Part shown: one piece after another, positions 28,842 through 31,240 of the stretch
Position numbering within the stretch: position 1 is the first letter of the stretch
Layout: each line of letters opens with the position of its first letter
Translations under genes and position numbers: made by a program
Assembly: GCA_000151295.1 (NCBI GenBank)
Contig: GG745344.1
Location: forward strand, 947,196-978,435
Direction of reading: 5' to 3'
Origin: Allomyces macrogynus ATCC 38327
Lineage: Eukaryota > Blastocladiomycota > Blastocladiomycetes > Blastocladiales > Blastocladiaceae
DNA: 31,240 nt
Notes under the pieces: model-generated
What the model was told of the DNA's origin: nothing
Seen by the model: only the letters and a program-made list of their open reading frames with translations
Databases searched by the model: none

Positions 28842-30288
28842 CTATCTCTTACACCACGCCGTGGCCTCGGCCGTGCTCACTTGCGCGTCCTCGACCTTCC
28901 ACCCATGCAACTTGCACAGAGCGTCAATCCGTTTGTCGACCACCTGCTTGAGCAGCGGGGACGAGTGCGGCGCCTTGACGGTACGCACGTCCATGACCTG
29001 CATGCGCACCAAGTCGCACCGCGGTCCCTTGCGGCCCTTCTGGTGCTCGCGAATCCACTCGATCCGGGCAATGTCCGTCACGACCGACCTCGTCGACGGC
29101 GGCAGGACGCGCACGGCCGCAGCGACGCCACGGTCCGTGAACCCGCGGTCGAATTCGCGCAGCCCGAAATGCTCGAGCTTGTGTAGCTGCATCGAGACCG
29201 CTTGGTAGAGCGGTTCCGCGTCCTGATCCTCGGGCGCCTGTCGCGTCGGCTGGTCGGCGTCCTTCTCGAACTCAACCCATGTCATGTCGAAGTGCATGAG
29301 CGTCGCCGGCGGCGCCGGCGCAAGCACGACCCACCCGCGCGCGCCGAGCGACCCCGTGAGCGACAGCGGGGGCATGTGCCGCGCGAGCTCGACCATGACG
29401 CCCGACGTAATTCGTGAGCAGCATCTCGCGATGCACGATCCGCGGGCAGGTGGATAACGCGCGCGGCCGCATCACATACACGTTCGTATCGTAGATCTTG
29501 GCGTACCCGGACGCGATAATGTCGAGAAACTCGGTCGCATAACGCGCCGCCGCCTGCAGTCACGACCGCTTCCCACTCGTGCGTGGTCCGAGCGAGCCGC
29601 AAGAGCGTCGTCGGGTCGGCCGCATGCACGTGCGCGGCAATGACGTCGCGGATCTCGAGCGGCCAGTGCTCGGGACCGGACGACATCGGCGCCGGCATCT
29701 CGATCACTTGCTTGTCGGCGGCCGGCGCGATCACCGGCTGCGTCGGGTGCGCACGGCCGGCTCCTGCGGCGGCGCGGGCACGCGCTCAGGCACGGTCGCG
29801 ACCGCCGGCACCGCTTGCTCCTGCGTACGCGTCGGCTGCACCGGCTGCTGCATCCCCGACGACTACGGTTGCTGTTGCTGCGTGCTCGACGACCACGCCA
29901 GCTCCTGCACGTCGAGCTGCGCGACCGCCTCGGCCACGTCCGCGTCCGAGTCGGCCGACACTTCGCGCGCGCGCTTGCGCGTCTTCATACCGTGCGCGAC
30001 CGGCGTCGGCGACGCGTCGGCCGGGTGCGCGAACGTCGCGCGCGTCGCGGCGCGCGCCGCCGTCATGTACCCGTTCTCGGTGCGTTGCCGCTTGGCCGCG
30101 GGCGCGCTCGGCGTCGACATGGGCGTCTTCTTCGGCACGGGGGGCAGCGTGGTGCACTTCGCCGGCGTGACCTGGCCGGGCGGCGTCACGTATTGGACCG
30201 GCGCGTTCGCGGGGGGCTGCACGTATTGGACCGGCGCGTTCGCGGGGGGCTGCGTGCGCGCTGGGGTCGTGGTGTGCGGGAGGACCAT
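28842..30288 (-). CDS. F-box-like protein gene, frameshifted or with unresolved exons
   Basis: Four minus-strand frames in the same direction look like one protein. (1) 30288 down to about 29863: MVLPHTTTPARTQPPANAP, Pro-rich with two QPPANAPVQYV repeats, basic KRQRTE and MKTRKRARE patches (possible nuclear signals) and a final QQQQP before TAG. (2) About 29734-29570: GPEHWPLEIRDVIAAHVHAA ... LLRLARTTHEWEAVV, an F-box-like motif. (3) About 29555-29400: YATEFLDIIASGYAKIYDTN ... REMLLTNYV. (4) 29396-28842: MVELARHMPPLSLTGSLGA to TAG at 28842. The joins between 2, 3 and 4 are single-base frame shifts without room for introns; the 1-2 join may be an intron. Either a recent pseudogene, sequence errors, or an unusual structure. 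GWVVLAPAPPATLMHFDM and the remainder match no family I recognise. Confidence 0.5.
30188..30253. repeat. perfect 33-bp tandem duplication
   Basis: Units 30188-30220 and 30221-30253 are identical. On the minus strand they encode the 11-residue repeat QPPANAPVQYV in the N-terminal part of the F-box-like gene, so the reading frame is kept. Confidence 0.95.
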
Positions 30289-30625
30289 GGTGGTGGTGAT
30301 CGGGTGGTGGGAAAAGAGACAATGGGGATGGGAATGGGGGTCGGTCAGAACTCGCGATCGAGAGCGAGCAGGGCAGAGTCGGAAGGGCTAGCTACGTGTG
30401 GAATGCGGCGGGTCAGATTGCGGGTCGTCGACGGCGTCGGATCGCGAGGGTGGAGAAGGAGACGGACGGGTTGGTGACGAAGATCGGGGCGAGAGATGAA
30501 GAGCGTGATCCCGGGCAGTAGGCCGGGGCAAAGAGAAGAGGGCGGAAGAAGCGTTTTGTGCGTGTGCACGCGGGCGGGGCTGCGAAAGTCGCTGGGGAGA
30601 GAGGAGGGCCGCGGGCGGGCCCGGG

Positions 30626-30632
30626 CTTTATA
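30626..30632 (-). promoter_or_regulatory. TATA box upstream of the F-box-like gene
   Basis: TATAAAG on the minus strand in a very GC-rich context, about 340 nt before the ATG at 30288. The distance suggests a long leader or a 5'-UTR intron. Confidence 0.5.
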
Positions 30633-30649
30633 GGGTGCGGGCCGGCTGC

Positions 30650-30685
30650 TACGAGCGAGCCCGGCGTTACGAACGAGCCCGGCGC
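30650..30685. repeat. two 18-bp tandem units in the promoter
   Basis: TACGA(G/A)CGAGCCCGGCG(T/C) occurs twice in a row, immediately upstream of the TATA box on the minus strand. They are candidate transcription-factor sites. Confidence 0.6.
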
Positions 30686-30718
30686 TAGGAGTGCAAGTCG
30701 TTGTCGGCCGAAGCGAGC

Positions 30719-31240
30719 ATGGCCGTGCTGACACAAGGCGTGCAGAGCAAGGAAGAGCAACCAAACCACGACGCGTCTCCCACTCTGCCGTCTCACGCAG
30801 TGCCACTCAGCCAACCCCTGACCAACCTCTCCCACCCGCTCCTGCATCGCGTCGCCGTTCAGGCCCTCCTCGTCGCCGTCGCAAATTACCAGAGAGAAAA
30901 AAACCCTCTTCCGCTCCCGACCAAGTCCCCCCGCGCGTGCCATGCCCGTCAGTCTCGTCCTCCAAAAAACAGTCCCTTCACGACACTCTCTCAAATCGCC
31001 GCTGCACCGTTATCCGCCTCCCCTCCACGCGCGCTCCCCGGCTTGATCGGTGGCAAGACCAACCGCGACCCCGACGCACTTCCGCGGCCGGACCCTGGGC
31101 GACTCCCAGCGCCACGCGGAGACCCGGCCGGCGGCGGGAACGGCGCCGTCGATGGCGGCGACTTGGCGCGCACGACAGGCGGCGGCAGTGGGCCCGTACC
31201 CGCTGTGGGCGCGAGGCGCGTCCATGGCCGGCATGGCGGC
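30719..31240 (+). CDS. possible partial gene running off the window
   Basis: From ATG 30719 (MAVLTQGVQSKEEQPNHDAS) the frame stays open for 174 codons to the last base. Composition is Pro/Ser/Ala/Gly-rich with a short hydrophobic helix-like part (HRVAVQALLVAVANYQ). No domain is recognised, and GC-rich DNA often has chance open frames, so this may equally be promoter or leader of a gene further right. It would diverge from the F-box-like gene. Confidence 0.25.
   Translation, partial: MAVLTQGVQSKEEQPNHDASPTLPSHAVPLSQPLTNLSHPLLHRVAVQALLVAVANYQREKNPLPLPTKSPRACHARQSRPPKNSPFTTLSQIAAAPLSASPPRALPGLIGGKTNRDPDALPRPDPGRLPAPRGDPAGGGNGAVDGGDLARTTGGGSGPVPAVGARRVHGRHGG

Noticed and set aside
1..31240. tRNA or rRNA genes
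   Set aside because: Scanning by eye for T-arm (GGTTCGAATCC-like) and A/B-box patterns, and for rRNA core motifs, found nothing convincing; a covariance-model search would be decisive.

Overview
The window looks like nuclear DNA of an early-diverging, GC-rich zoosporic fungus. The evidence is short GT-AG introns (66-108 nt), GC-rich coding sequence, a typical spliceosomal RBM22/Slt11 gene, a mitochondrial COQ8-type kinase gene, and a locally expanded F-box-like/leucine-rich-repeat family. Blastocladiomycota (Allomyces-like) is my best guess, from general style only.

Layout. 1-11 kb is an ordinary gene neighbourhood. A Pro/Ser-rich hypothetical gene (minus) diverges from a five-exon RBM22/Slt11 splicing-factor gene, which converges on a pyridoxamine-phosphate-oxidase-like flavoprotein gene (minus). 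Next come two tandem short-chain dehydrogenase genes with the same intron positions, a decayed BTB-like fragment and a four-exon COQ8/ADCK3 gene with a mitochondrial presequence.

11.5-17.4 kb is a mobile-element graveyard, less GC-rich and full of stops and frameshifts. It holds a relic of a D5-type (giant-virus-like) primase-helicase, a 248-bp MITE with perfect 40-bp terminal inverted repeats and a 5-bp target duplication, a DIRS-like reverse transcriptase relic with gag-like fragments on the minus strand, and a small palindrome flanked by 8-bp direct repeats.

17.4-28.3 kb is a cluster of one F-box-like/LRR family: two intact intronless genes (18755-21031 plus, 26065-28278 minus) and at least four broken copies in both orientations. 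A 705-bp foldback element with about 306-bp arms and a TA duplication sits among them. 28.8-30.3 kb holds a third F-box-like gene (minus), frameshifted or of unresolved exon structure. The last 0.5 kb has a weakly supported open frame running off the edge.

The housekeeping genes share no obvious pathway. The second half is best read as a rapidly evolving segment where family duplication, internal deletion and element insertion occur together. All calls come from reading the sequence; no database search was run.
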